A DNA stretch of 64,000 nucleotides from Bacillota bacterium (GCA_021846285.1 JAJZCB010000002.1:1-64000); one strand, 5' to 3'. Shown: positions 34,308-43,260, numbered from the stretch's first letter. Numbers and translations are program-made. Notes: generated by a model not told the origin, from the sequence alone.

Positions 34308-35195
34308 ATGCGAGTTTTCTGCTACGGAACACTCCGAAAGGGGTATCACAATCATCGGGTCATCGAGCCGTATGTGGCGTCCATCGAACCGGGCGTCGTT
34401 CGAGGCACGATGCATGAGGGGCCTGGCTTCCCGTATGTCGTGCCCTGTGGTGACGGGCTGGTGCACGGGGAATGGGTGTCGATTCGGCCTGGCAGCGAGG
34501 CTAAGGCGCTCTCTGCGGTGGATCGGCTGGAGGGTTACCACGGCTCGGGGCAGGACAATCACTATGATCGGGTGATGACGCAGGACGCACTGGAGCCGAA
34601 TATTGAGGGCTGGCTGTACGTGGCCGGGCCGGATCTGGATGTGCGCAAACGCTACCCGGTCATCCTGTCGGGCGACTGGACGCTGCGGGAAGCGTCGTTA
34701 TACTTCGCGTATGGCTCCTGCATGAACGAGGCGGACTTTCGGCGTACCTGCTCGACCGCCAAGGACATGGGTACAGCCCAACTGCCGGGCTATCAACTGC
34801 GGTTTAATGGGTACTCTGCGGCGCGGCGCGGCGGGATCGCGAACGTCGAGCGCAAGAAAGGCGCTGTAGTGGAAGGTGTACTGTGGCAGATCGTGGACCC
34901 GCAAGAGCGCAAACGGCTTCGCGCGCGCGAAGGGGCCCCGCATGTGTATCGCGAGGAGTTGATTCGGGTTCGCGTGGCCGATGGTTGGACCTGGGCCTTC
35001 ACATACAAGCTCGTTCGTCCGTTTCACATCGATATTGCGCCTGCCTATTCGTACCTGCAGTTGCTATTTGATTCGCCGGTCTCTCCGGCGTACAAGGAAG
35101 AAATTGTGCAGTGGGCGTTGGCGGCGCCTGCAGAGAGTCAAACACAGTACCGGGAGCCAAGACACCAAGCGGAGCAGATTGCGCTCAGTTTCTAA
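34308..35195 (+). CDS. Fused double gamma-glutamylcyclotransferase (GGCT/AIG2-like)
   Basis: 295 residues with two copies of the GGCT fold. The N-terminal one starts FCYGTLRKGYHNH (residues 3-15) with a D-R-L-E-G-Y core; the C-terminal one starts at about residue 132 with YFAYGSCMNEADF. GGCT enzymes cyclise gamma-glutamyl groups, releasing 5-oxoproline and the attached amine. Amidoligases and GGCT-like domains are known as partners in bacterial gene clusters, and an amidoligase lies 2.4 kb upstream. ATG 34308 fits GAGAGGG better than GTG 34299. Confidence 0.8.
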   Translation: MRVFCYGTLRKGYHNHRVIEPYVASIEPGVVRGTMHEGPGFPYVVPCGDGLVHGEWVSIRPGSEAKALSAVDRLEGYHGSGQDNHYDRVMTQDALEPNIEGWLYVAGPDLDVRKRYPVILSGDWTLREASLYFAYGSCMNEADFRRTCSTAKDMGTAQLPGYQLRFNGYSAARRGGIANVERKKGAVVEGVLWQIVDPQERKRLRAREGAPHVYREELIRVRVADGWTWAFTYKLVRPFHIDIAPAYSYLQLLFDSPVSPAYKEEIVQWALAAPAESQTQYREPRHQAEQIALSF

Positions 35196-35231
35196 CATGT
35201 GTATTACCATGCGAATGCGACCTGTGCCCAT

Positions 35232-35254
35232 GTGCCTTCGGAGGCGCTTTTTTT
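35232..35254 (+). terminator. Rho-independent terminator after the GGCT gene
   Basis: GTGCCT pairs with AGGCGC around a TCGG loop, followed by seven T (35248-35254) that run into leader copy D. Confidence 0.75.
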
Positions 35255-35286
35255 GTCGCCCGATTCCCTGATAGGTGAAAGGGGAG
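35255..35286 (+). promoter_or_regulatory. GTCRCCC leader with RBS hairpin (copy D)
   Basis: GTCGCCC (35255-35261). TTCCC (35264-35268) pairs with GGGGA (35281-35285), with one G-U pair, loop of 12 bases. GGGGAG is the ribosome-binding site for GTG 35295. The loop sequence GATAGGTGAAA matches copy E. Confidence 0.6.
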
Positions 35287-35294
35287 TTTGATGC

Positions 35295-35675
35295 GTGGAA
35301 CGAAACTTCGAACAAATCGCTCATCTAATGAGCCGACTACGAGTTGCCTTGGTTCCGGACGAATACACGCTTCAGCGAGACATCCAGACAGTGTTGGACC
35401 AAAATGGGTTTTCCTATCAAAAGGAATGCCTGCTTGCGCCCCGGAATCGCGTTGATTTCCTAGTCGAAGGCGGCATTGCAATCGAGGTGAAGTGCGGTCG
35501 GCAAAAACCAAATTTGACGCGTGTGCTGGCCCAGTTGCACCGGTACGCCGCATCTGAACAGGTTTGTGCGCTGTTACTTCTTGTGGAACGGAATCTGGTT
35601 GGCGTGCCCAAACAGATTGAGGGGAAGCCGTGCAAGGTGCTGGGGCTTCATCGGTTATGGGGGGTGGCGTTATGA
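35295..35675 (+). CDS. PD-(D/E)XK nuclease-like protein
   Basis: 126 residues. The core RVDFLVEGGIAIEVKCG (residues 52-68) has the D ... E-x-K pattern of this nuclease superfamily, with a following helix holding Gln/His. GTG 35295 is eight bases after GGGGAG. It overlaps the SNF2 helicase start (ATGA), which suggests a two-protein nuclease-helicase complex. Confidence 0.7.
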   Translation: MERNFEQIAHLMSRLRVALVPDEYTLQRDIQTVLDQNGFSYQKECLLAPRNRVDFLVEGGIAIEVKCGRQKPNLTRVLAQLHRYAASEQVCALLLLVERNLVGVPKQIEGKPCKVLGLHRLWGVAL

Positions 35676-37465
35676 GCGTTCTGGAACAGGACATGATGAT
35701 TCCATCTTATCTGCGGGCACCAAATTTAAACGAACGACGCTACGGAACCGTGCGATACGACGAGCAAAACGCCACATGGATCGTGGAAGCGGAGCCGGTT
35801 GTCATCGAACTGGCGAAACGGCTCTTTCCGTCGAGCAATGTTCGTATACCCGGTCAGGTTCGGTTTCGCGCCAATCGTCGCAACACGGGCGAGTTAAACT
35901 GGCTGATGCTGCGGTTTCCGCTGAATGTAGCAGAAGTTTCGCAGTGGGAGCAAGCGCGACAGGAAACGATTGATCATGTGGTCTATCGCGCGGAACTGAA
36001 CCGCCAGCCACGCCCAGCAGAACCGCTCGGCATGAAAGCGGAATTGACTCCGTTTCAAAAAGAAGGGCTGGCGTATCTCCTTCACAACCGTCGTTGCCTG
36101 CTGGCCGATGATATGGGGCTTGGGAAAACAGTGCAGGGGCTGGCCATGCTGTCCACGGCGCAGCTCTTTCCAGCGCTGATCGTCGTGCAGCCGCACATGA
36201 TCACCAATTGGGTGCGAGAAACGCTGCGGTTTGTGTCGGTGCCTTCTCCGCCTGATGAAGTTGTCCTTTTTGAGGATGAGACAACGATACGAAATCGGAT
36301 CCACGTCCTGCGTGGCAAGAAACCTTACGAATTGCCTCCCGCCAGCCTGTTTGTGATCCATTACGGGTTGATCGCTTCGTGGAAGGATCGACTGATCGAA
36401 GCGGGATTTCAGGGTGTGATTTTCGATGAGATTCAGGAACTGCGGCATACCGGCACGCAAAAATACAGTGCTGCCTCGTTGCTGTCCGAATCGTGTTCCA
36501 ACGTGATTGGGCTGTCCGGTACGCCGATTTATAATTTCGGCGGCGAAATGTGGTCAATCATGAACATTATCGACTATCACTGTCTTGGCGATTGGGAGAG
36601 CTTTACGCGGGAATGGTGCTTTGGCTATGGGAACCAACAGATTGAGAAACCGGCACTCTTGGGCGACTATTTGCGGGCGGAAGGGCTTATGATGCGCCGA
36701 CGCAAGGACGAGGTGTTAACACAACTCCCAGACAAACGTCGCGTCGTGCAGTCGATTGATTCCGATCACAAGGTGTTCGATGGGTTGATCGAGCAGGCCG
36801 TGCAACAGGCCCTGGAGTTGGATGGCATTCAGGATCATCTTGAAAGGGGACGGATGACGCGGCAGATCATCAACGATACTCGCCAGGCGACTGGGATCTC
36901 AAAAGCGCCGTTTGTGGCAGATTTCGTGCGCCTGCTGCTTGAGGCTGACGAGAAGGTGCTGCTCTTCGCCTATCATCACGCGGTTTTCGACCTCTATATG
37001 GAGAAACTGCGTGACTTTCACCCTGGAAAAGTTACCGGTCTGGAAAATCAGAAGGAGAAGGACGCGGCGATCGACGCATTCATGAACGGCGAAACGGACC
37101 TGCTGCTGATCTCGTTGCGCGCTTCATCTGGTCTGAACCTGCAGCGGGCTAATGTGGTCGTTTTTGGGGAACTCGATTGGAGTCCGGCGATCCATTCACA
37201 GGCGGAAGATCGGGCGCATCGGATGGGGCAGACCGATTCGGTGCTGGCGTACTATCTGGTGAGCGATGCAGGAACGGACGAGGACATGCAAGAAGCGCTT
37301 GGGTTGAAAGTGAGTCAGTTTGTCGGCCTCATGGGCGACAAGGCGGAAACGGATGACGAACGGCTGCTCGGGCAGGCGGCCGCGAACCAGCACATGCAGC
37401 GGGTGATCGAGCATCTGAAGATGCGAGGGAAAAAGGGAAAACACGGGGTGGCGAGAAACGCATAA
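35672..37465 (+). CDS. SNF2-family DEAD/DEAH-like helicase
   Basis: 597 residues from ATG 35672. Motif I DDMGLGKT near residue 145, motif II as DEIQE near 251, GLSGTP near 280, and the C-terminal helicase domain with the arginine-finger region EDRAHRMGQTD near 513. SNF2 enzymes translocate on double-stranded DNA. The partner nuclease gene overlaps it. Such pairs are found in phages and ICEs and in defence islands; the role here is not known. Confidence 0.85.
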   Translation: MSVLEQDMMIPSYLRAPNLNERRYGTVRYDEQNATWIVEAEPVVIELAKRLFPSSNVRIPGQVRFRANRRNTGELNWLMLRFPLNVAEVSQWEQARQETIDHVVYRAELNRQPRPAEPLGMKAELTPFQKEGLAYLLHNRRCLLADDMGLGKTVQGLAMLSTAQLFPALIVVQPHMITNWVRETLRFVSVPSPPDEVVLFEDETTIRNRIHVLRGKKPYELPPASLFVIHYGLIASWKDRLIEAGFQGVIFDEIQELRHTGTQKYSAASLLSESCSNVIGLSGTPIYNFGGEMWSIMNIIDYHCLGDWESFTREWCFGYGNQQIEKPALLGDYLRAEGLMMRRRKDEVLTQLPDKRRVVQSIDSDHKVFDGLIEQAVQQALELDGIQDHLERGRMTRQIINDTRQATGISKAPFVADFVRLLLEADEKVLLFAYHHAVFDLYMEKLRDFHPGKVTGLENQKEKDAAIDAFMNGETDLLLISLRASSGLNLQRANVVVFGELDWSPAIHSQAEDRAHRMGQTDSVLAYYLVSDAGTDEDMQEALGLKVSQFVGLMGDKAETDDERLLGQAAANQHMQRVIEHLKMRGKKGKHGVARNA

Positions 37466-37734
37466 AAATGCCACCCGTGGGTCCGCATCGTGGAGAGGCG
37501 CCGGGTGAACTATTGTGTCCGTGTCAGGGGTGGACTTTCCAGACCCGAACAGCAATCCGAATCTGTGGAGGGAGAGTCAACGGTTCGGTGTGGCCGTGCT
37601 GTAGCTGATGATGCAACTGGCGTTTAAGCGTCTCCTCGCACTACCTGCACATTTCAAAAAAATTCTTCGCGATCAATGAGACCTGGTTGCTTCTCGGCAT
37701 TCCTGAGGTCGGACGCTTTAATAATCGATGATCT

Positions 37735-37990
37735 TAATGGGGCGCAGCATGAACCTCGTGTTGATGATGGCCGTGCAAAATCCGGATGTCCTGCTCCCAA
37801 AGGCTGGAGAAACCAATGACGATCTGGCGGCGAATATGGGTTAGTTTTTTATTGGGTACCTCACATAGTCGGACCAGGTCGCAGACGCGGTTCGGTTGCT
37901 GGGTCTTCCGGAAGGCGATGATTATCGGGAGCGGCTATCTGCGGGAGCCGCTCGGGTGGATCGGCGAAGTGCAATACGACCGATACGGTC
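37735..37990 (+). pseudogene. Decayed C-terminal fragment of a second virB4
   Basis: From ATG 37749 the frame reads MNLVLMMAVQNPDVLLPKAG, close to the intact virB4 (residues after GRS), then meets two stops, VADAVRLLGLPEGDD, and after a frameshift LREPLGWIGEVQYD, which matches the end of VirB4. It is a remnant. Between 37466 and 38246 I see only this; a 10-bp hairpin (37442-37479) overlaps the SNF2 stop, and the remaining 500 bases hold no recognisable gene. Confidence 0.7.
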
Positions 37991-38246
37991 TGAACTTACG
38001 TCTGGAGAGACCGAATACAACGCGATGAGGGCAATATCCGAATTGTGTGCAGGTCGATGAGCCAGGAGCTTTCAGCAGCGATGCTGGAACCCCCCGCGTA
38101 AGCGCAAAACGGTTAGTGGGGAGGTTCGTGAACCGGATTGGCTCTGCAAGGAGACGCAACACCGAGCGACATGGCGAATCGTTTTATAAATATTTTCTTT
38201 CACTTCTGGCGAAATGCTGTATAATAATTTCAGGGGTGCTGGTTCA

Positions 38247-38450
38247 GTGGCTTATTCATACACACGATTGTGGGTTCTGTTAGTACAGCGGGGGATGACA
38301 AAACAAGATTTGCAGACGGGTGCTCAACTTTCTTCAGCGACCATCGCCCGTATGGGGAAAAGCGAAAACGTTTCATTGGGAGTTCTAAATAAAGTGTGCA
38401 ATTTCATGGGGTGTCGTTTGGAAGACATTGTCGAACACATGCCCGATTAA
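38247..38450 (+). CDS. Small XRE-family regulator (YozG-like)
   Basis: 67 residues from GTG 38247, with AGGGGTG at 38231-38237. Compact helix-turn-helix with MTKQDLQTGAQLSSATIARM, the form of short HTH_26 proteins. TATAAT at 38220-38225 upstream is a likely -10 element. It precedes the HEPN/MNT pair and could be its regulator. Confidence 0.7.
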   Translation: MAYSYTRLWVLLVQRGMTKQDLQTGAQLSSATIARMGKSENVSLGVLNKVCNFMGCRLEDIVEHMPD

Positions 38451-38508
38451 CCAAGACATTAGAGATACGATAATTTGCAAAGAATCACGTCGAAGCGAGG
38501 AAAAAATC

Positions 38509-39006
38509 ATGCGATGCAGGGTCTGTGGCCGCCCATTAACAAATCATCAAAGCATCCAACGAGGGATGGGAAGTGAATGCGCAAGACACTCGCCGCCAGA
38601 ACATTTGGCTAACCACCCGAGCGTAAAGGTACAGAAGTGGGTGGAAAGTGCATATTCGTCTGCTCGATCAGCGTATTTGCTTTATAAGAAACGCCAGTAT
38701 TTTGAATCCTTGTATTTGGCGCATCTCGCGATTGAAAAGATGTTAAAAACTCTGATGATTATCGAAACGGGCCAATTTGATTATGGCCACAACCTAAACA
38801 TTTTCATCTCCAAAATTTCCTTGACACAGAATATGCCCGAATGGATGCGCGATGTCTGTGCGCGGATGAATCAGTTCCAAACGGCGGGGCGATACCCTGA
38901 TGAGAAGCTTGATCTGTTGAGAACAATAGAACCACAGTTCGTACAAACGGAAATCAAAAATATGGAGAAGGTGCTAATGTGGCTATCGGAACAGACGAAG
39001 CAGTGA
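38509..39006 (+). CDS. HEPN-domain protein with N-terminal DUF6011 ribbon
   Basis: 165 residues from ATG 38509. Residues 1-26 form the DUF6011 ribbon CRVCGRPLTNHQSIQRGMGS then EC, like that of the protein at 30021. Residues 45-160 form a HEPN four-helix bundle with YLAHLAIEKMLKTL and GRYPD. HEPN proteins are often RNases inhibited by a partner MNT nucleotidyltransferase, whose gene overlaps by 28 bases. No RX4-6H catalytic motif is clear, so RNase activity is doubtful. Confidence 0.75.
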   Translation: MRCRVCGRPLTNHQSIQRGMGSECARHSPPEHLANHPSVKVQKWVESAYSSARSAYLLYKKRQYFESLYLAHLAIEKMLKTLMIIETGQFDYGHNLNIFISKISLTQNMPEWMRDVCARMNQFQTAGRYPDEKLDLLRTIEPQFVQTEIKNMEKVLMWLSEQTKQ

Positions 39007-39290
39007 AAGTCGTGCAGTTGTATTCGGAACAACTGAAAACGGTCATGTCTGTCGATCAGGTGTGGGTATTTGGATCACGAATACGCGGCAATGCCACCGA
39101 AGAAAGTGACGTTGATGTTGCGGTCTTTTCCGCTGAATACGACTCGGATTATTGGAATGCCGTCACAAAAGCATATCGTGTTTTTGATCGATGGATCTGC
39201 CCTTATGATCTGGAGATTCACGGGTTTGGATTGAATGGCAATTCGTCCATGATTGATGAAATTAAACACACGGGCATAAGAGTTGTATGA
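38979..39290 (+). CDS. MNT-type minimal nucleotidyltransferase
   Basis: 103 residues from GTG 38979. Motif VFGSRIRGNATEESDVDVAV shows G-S and D-x-D metal residues of the minimal nucleotidyltransferase fold. In HEPN/MNT modules this protein neutralises the HEPN partner, sometimes by adding AMP to a tyrosine. It overlaps the HEPN gene and is last in the transcript. Confidence 0.8.
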   Translation: MAIGTDEAVKVVQLYSEQLKTVMSVDQVWVFGSRIRGNATEESDVDVAVFSAEYDSDYWNAVTKAYRVFDRWICPYDLEIHGFGLNGNSSMIDEIKHTGIRVV

Positions 39291-39314
39291 TTTTTTCCAC
39301 GGTGCTCATCTCCT

Positions 39315-39458
39315 ATGAGCGTAACCAAGACGGTCGCGAGTTTAGCGATCGTGGCGGGTGTGATAGTGGTTCGTGTTCTTTCCAGGCGGCGGAAAAGTAA
39401 GAGTGACCGTTTGCGCGACGGTCACTCTGCGTTAACTGGTTCTGTTGTCTGCGTGTGA
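39315..39458 (+). CDS. Small single-helix membrane protein (doubtful)
   Basis: 47 residues: hydrophobic helix at residues 8-22, then RRRKSK. There is no ribosome-binding site and its 3' half lies over a hairpin. It is listed because the 39291-39824 gap holds little else. Confidence 0.25.
   Translation: MSVTKTVASLAIVAGVIVVRVLSRRRKSKSDRLRDGHSALTGSVVCV
39400..39428. terminator. 11-bp perfect hairpin after the HEPN/MNT pair
   Basis: AGAGTGACCGT and ACGGTCACTCT pair around TTGCGCG. The stem is strong but no T-run follows, so it may be an RNA stability element or a bidirectional hairpin rather than a true terminator. Confidence 0.45.
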
Positions 39459-39571
39459 ATCGTTAAGGCGTCCAACATCTCGAACGCAACACGGGGTGGG
39501 TGAGTCCAACACCCTTCTTGCCTTTATCTCAGCATAGGTCAGATCAGACGACAATATTCCGGCAAATATTC

Positions 39572-39612
39572 TTTTTGTCACCCGATTCTCCGATAGGTGA
39601 AAGTTGATCACT
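39572..39612 (+). promoter_or_regulatory. GTCRCCC leader, degenerate (copy E)
   Basis: T5 then GTCACCC (39577-39583), ATTCTCC and GATAGGTGAAAG, the 5' two-thirds of copy D, but the GGGGAG arm is missing. A weak hairpin AATATT ... AATATT lies before the T-run. No open frame starts directly after it; the helicase gene begins 220 bases on. Confidence 0.45.
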
Positions 39613-39627
39613 CTTGAAGTTCCAAGG

Positions 39628-39658
39628 CTCCGCTTGGCATTAATACCAAGCGGAGTTT
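39628..39658 (+). terminator. 10-bp hairpin upstream of the helicase gene
   Basis: CTCCGCTTGG (39628-39637) pairs with CCAAGCGGAG (39646-39655), followed by TTT. A terminator or an attenuator in the 5' region of the helicase transcript. Confidence 0.5.
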
Positions 39659-39824
39659 ATGCGCCATTTCCTAGACGCCAGCAACTATCATCACACGCAA
39701 TCAACATGGTACAATTAGACAAGGGAAATTCATGGAGTGCCCGATGGGATTTTTCTGAGATTTTCGTATCGTTCTGTTGCAGATTAGACGGGGCATTTTC
39801 ATACCTGCATTGGAGGGTTTTCGA

Positions 39825-42818
39825 TTGTTTCAGAAATTCATTCAAGTCCTTAAAGGCATTCGAAAAAAACATCAATGGAGACAGCAGCTAAAAGGGATTC
39901 GTGAGCAACTCTTCCTCATTGAGCGACGGCAAGAGGATTTGGATCAAGAAATCGGGTATTTGAGACGACAACGGAGTCTCATTACCCGTGAACAAATCAA
40001 AGATATTAGAGGTCGCTATCAACACGAGGTTGATTACTTACACCGATCCGATCTATTTTTGTTGGATGACCGCTATCAAATTCTTTCACCTGCGAGAAGA
40101 CATTCTTTTTCTGTGTCACAGAATGTCGATGCCTTAAACGCCCAGTTTTCTAATGTTCGGGACACGTTATTGGGTCGAATCCATGATCTTGAAATGATCC
40201 GGGATGAAGTGAATGGTGAGATTCTACATTACATGAGAGATGTGCGGAATTTTCGGGTGGATCTGGAAAAACTCCAAGCGGACTATATCGCGCATTCCAA
40301 TGTTACACAGATGTTGACTCGCTACGAATCTTCCTTCCGATTTTTCCAAGAAGGACACGGAACGCCGGATGAAGCGATTTCGTGGTTTCTGGACCAGTAC
40401 GAACATTTGACCGAGAAGATTGACACATGGAATCAACAGTTTATTAACCAAGCCATGGAAGAATATCGATCGTTCTTTGACGATGTTGATGGGAAATCCC
40501 TTGATCTCCAGCAACGGCATGCAGTTCTGATCGATGAGGATGCCAATCTTATTCTCGCTGGTGCGGGCAGTGGTAAAACCTTGACTATTTCCGGCAAAGT
40601 AAAGTATTTAGTCGAACAGAGAGGGATTCACCCTAGAGACGTTCTCCTGATTTCTTTTACGGACAAGGCGTCCAAAGAGATGAAAGAAAGAATCGCGAAT
40701 CGCCTCAAACTCGATGTTCACGTCTACACCTTTCATAGGCTGGGTCTACAAATCATTTCTAGGACTCAGGGAAAGAAACCCAATATTTTGGATCAAATGA
40801 ATGAAGTTCTAAAATCATATATGACTAAGGAAATTTATTGTCAGAAAGCTGTCATCATGAAGTGGATTCATTTTTTAGGATCGTACCTCCACGTGCCGAA
40901 AGACCTTGATGATTTTGAAAGCCTTGGAGATTATCATGATTACCATCGCAACGTAGATTTTGAAACGCTCAAAAGTAAAGTGGATAAAGCGACTTATAGT
41001 CAGCGTAAGGCTCGTGAACTCTCGACCCAGTTACGAACTTTGAGTGGGGAAACAGTCAAAAGCATTGAAGAAACATTGATCGCCAATTTCCTCTATCTAC
41101 ATGGCGTCCATTACGTCTATGAGCATCCTTATGCGTATGAAACTGGAGATGAGTATCATCGGCAATATCGACCGGATTTTTATTTGCCTGACGAGGATCT
41201 ATACATCGAACATTTTGGTATCAACGAAGCGGGAGAAGCACCTTGGTTAAGCCCGATGGAGTCGCGCAAGTACGTGGAAGAAATGGAGTGGAAACGGGCC
41301 CTGCATCGGGAATGCGGAACGACTTTAATCGAGTCCTATTCCTTCTACAATCGGCAAGGCATTCTTCTGCAAAAGTTGGAAGAAAACTTACGGGTTCAAG
41401 GCGTACAATTTCATGAAGTGGATTTCAAAACGATTTTTACTGCGATTTACGACCAAGGAAATGATCGTTATTTCAAAGAGTTGATCAAACTCATTTCTAG
41501 CTTCATTGGCTTGTTTAAGTCGAATGGATATACGGAACAGACGCTGGAAGAGTTTCTTCAACGCAACCAACGTTCCCATCTCAAGCCTTTTTTGAAGCAA
41601 CGAACGCAATTGTTTTTTGAGATGGTTCGACCGATTTACGTCTACTACCAACATCAACTTCGCGAGCAGGGTGCGATTGATTTCAACGACATGATCCATC
41701 AGGCCACTCACGTTGTGCAATCCGGGCTGGTCCATCTGCCTTATAAATACATCATTATCGACGAGTACCAAGATATTTCAAAGGGCCGCTATCAATTGGT
41801 CGAAGCGATCCGGAATCAAACAGGTGCCAAGATCATGTGTGTGGGTGATGACTGGCAGTCGATTTATCGCTTTGCGGGCAGCGATATCGAATTGTTTACG
41901 CAGTTTGAACATTTTTTTGGCAGGCATCAGCTCCTTCGTATCGAAAGTACATATCGAAATGCTCAGGAGTTGATCAATGTTGCCGGTCAATTTGTAATGA
42001 TGAATCCACGTCAATACAAAAAGAGCTTGACGTCACAAAAGCACACGAAAAGTCCCGTTCGGATCTTTGGATACCAACAGGATTTGATTCCAGCATTGGA
42101 ACGGGCGATCAACGACATTGTCGCTACATACGGAGAACACACGGAAATCATGTTGCTGGGTCGAAATAACTTTGATATCAATGTGATCGACCAATCCGTT
42201 CAATTTCAGAAGCACTATGATCAGCGGGCGGAGCGTTATCAGGTCATCTACAAACCGTATCCAAACCTTACCTTGTATTTTCTCACTGTCCATCGATCCA
42301 AAGGACTAGAAGCCGATCAGGTCATCTTGATCAATGCGACCGATCGTTTGTTGGGATTCCCCAATCGGATGTCCGATGATCCCTTGCTTTCTTGGGTGCT
42401 CACGGATGCGGATGATTTTCTGTTTGCAGAAGAACGACGATTATTCTACGTTGCGCTGACGCGCACGAAGAATCGCACGTATATCTTGACGCAAGAACGA
42501 GTGCAATCTGTATTTGTAAAGGAGCTTATTGAAAAACAGGGAATTCCCTATCAATCGGTGATTAAGGTCGAATCGCTTGAGCAGTATCCCTCGTGCCCCA
42601 AATGTAAGACAGGACACTTGGTATTACGAAAATCCGGAAATCGTTCCTTTCTGGGATGCTCGCACTATCCTGCCTGCGATCGTGTGTACAAGAACACTGA
42701 AATCCTTCATCATCCGGTGCGGTGTCCGAGTTGTGGGGGCTATATGGTCAAGCGGAAGGGAGGGTTTTATGGATGTACGAATTACCCAAGATGCTCAGAG
42801 AAGATGGCGATGAAATAG
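39825..42818 (+). CDS. UvrD/HelD-type helicase with nuclease insert and zinc fingers
   Basis: 997 residues. N-terminal coiled-coil region (residues 10-170), superfamily I helicase with LAGAGSGKT at about 243, a segment with VHYVYEHPYAYETG and YRPDFYLPDE (about 422-505) that resembles an inserted PD-(D/E)XK-like nuclease, IIIDEYQDIS and a VALTRTK motif, and two topoisomerase-type zinc ribbons CPKCKTGHL and CPSCGGYM at the C-terminus. It unwinds and perhaps cleaves DNA: repair, recombination or anti-phage defence. TTG 39825 is supported by GGAGGG seven bases upstream. Confidence 0.85.
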   Translation: MFQKFIQVLKGIRKKHQWRQQLKGIREQLFLIERRQEDLDQEIGYLRRQRSLITREQIKDIRGRYQHEVDYLHRSDLFLLDDRYQILSPARRHSFSVSQNVDALNAQFSNVRDTLLGRIHDLEMIRDEVNGEILHYMRDVRNFRVDLEKLQADYIAHSNVTQMLTRYESSFRFFQEGHGTPDEAISWFLDQYEHLTEKIDTWNQQFINQAMEEYRSFFDDVDGKSLDLQQRHAVLIDEDANLILAGAGSGKTLTISGKVKYLVEQRGIHPRDVLLISFTDKASKEMKERIANRLKLDVHVYTFHRLGLQIISRTQGKKPNILDQMNEVLKSYMTKEIYCQKAVIMKWIHFLGSYLHVPKDLDDFESLGDYHDYHRNVDFETLKSKVDKATYSQRKARELSTQLRTLSGETVKSIEETLIANFLYLHGVHYVYEHPYAYETGDEYHRQYRPDFYLPDEDLYIEHFGINEAGEAPWLSPMESRKYVEEMEWKRALHRECGTTLIESYSFYNRQGILLQKLEENLRVQGVQFHEVDFKTIFTAIYDQGNDRYFKELIKLISSFIGLFKSNGYTEQTLEEFLQRNQRSHLKPFLKQRTQLFFEMVRPIYVYYQHQLREQGAIDFNDMIHQATHVVQSGLVHLPYKYIIIDEYQDISKGRYQLVEAIRNQTGAKIMCVGDDWQSIYRFAGSDIELFTQFEHFFGRHQLLRIESTYRNAQELINVAGQFVMMNPRQYKKSLTSQKHTKSPVRIFGYQQDLIPALERAINDIVATYGEHTEIMLLGRNNFDINVIDQSVQFQKHYDQRAERYQVIYKPYPNLTLYFLTVHRSKGLEADQVILINATDRLLGFPNRMSDDPLLSWVLTDADDFLFAEERRLFYVALTRTKNRTYILTQERVQSVFVKELIEKQGIPYQSVIKVESLEQYPSCPKCKTGHLVLRKSGNRSFLGCSHYPACDRVYKNTEILHHPVRCPSCGGYMVKRKGGFYGCTNYPRCSEKMAMK

Positions 42819-42922
42819 CACCTGAGGTTGCTCGACGTAATAGCAAAGCGAGGCGGTTTTTCCTCGGTGCTCATATTCTCTTTCCCCTCGGTTTCTTTCT
42901 CGTCTATTGGATCATCTCCTAA
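42773..42922 (+). CDS. Small membrane protein overlapping the helicase gene
   Basis: 49 residues from ATG 42773 after GGGAGGG; a charged first half and one helix FFLGAHILFPLGFFLVYWII at the C-terminus. It overlaps the helicase 3' end by 46 bases in another frame. Function unknown. Confidence 0.45.
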   Translation: MYELPKMLREDGDEIAPEVARRNSKARRFFLGAHILFPLGFFLVYWIIS

Positions 42923-43004
42923 GTATAGTGGATTACACACGCGGTCATTCCGTTCATCCTTCCTTTTTTTTACGATATGCGGCGAAGTAAGTGACAAATC
43001 GGGG

Positions 43005-43048
43005 TTTTGTCACCCGCTCCTCCGCTGGATAGAAAGGGGTGTTTATAA
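43005..43048 (+). promoter_or_regulatory. GTCRCCC leader with RBS hairpin (copy F), gene lost downstream
   Basis: T4 then GTCACCC (43009-43015). CTCC (43020-43023) can pair with GGGG (43036-43039); alternatively CACCC pairs with GGGTG (43037-43041). The ATG at 43049 opens a frame of only four codons. The fragment of the surface-protein gene follows, so the original gene seems to have been lost. Confidence 0.5.
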
Positions 43049-43112
43049 ATGCGCAAACAATGACTGACAATTTTAGTGAGCTTGGGCTATTGCACTATCC
43101 CCAATAGCCCAA

Positions 43113-43260
43113 GCGATGGCTACCGTCACGGAGTTTGGCAACAATTCGTCTCGCACCTACGCAAACGGGATTAGTGATCCGCAAAGTTGGAACCAGGCGT
43201 CGGAACTGAAATCCTTCACGTTCAGTGGGCAGGCACTGTCGCTCGCAGGGATTGAGGGAA
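43113..43260 (+). pseudogene. Fragment of the giant surface-protein gene
   Basis: About 50 codons repeat residues 27-75 of the protein encoded at 44779: FGNNSSRT ... NGISDPQSWNQASELKSFT. The copies are very similar at nucleotide level too, then similarity ends near 43250. Left by a partial duplication or a recombination event. The gap 42923-43424 otherwise holds leader copy F and no gene. Confidence 0.7.

Noticed and set aside
37442-37479. Hairpin at the SNF2 stop considered as a terminator
   Set aside because: One bulge in the stem and no T-run follows; could be chance.
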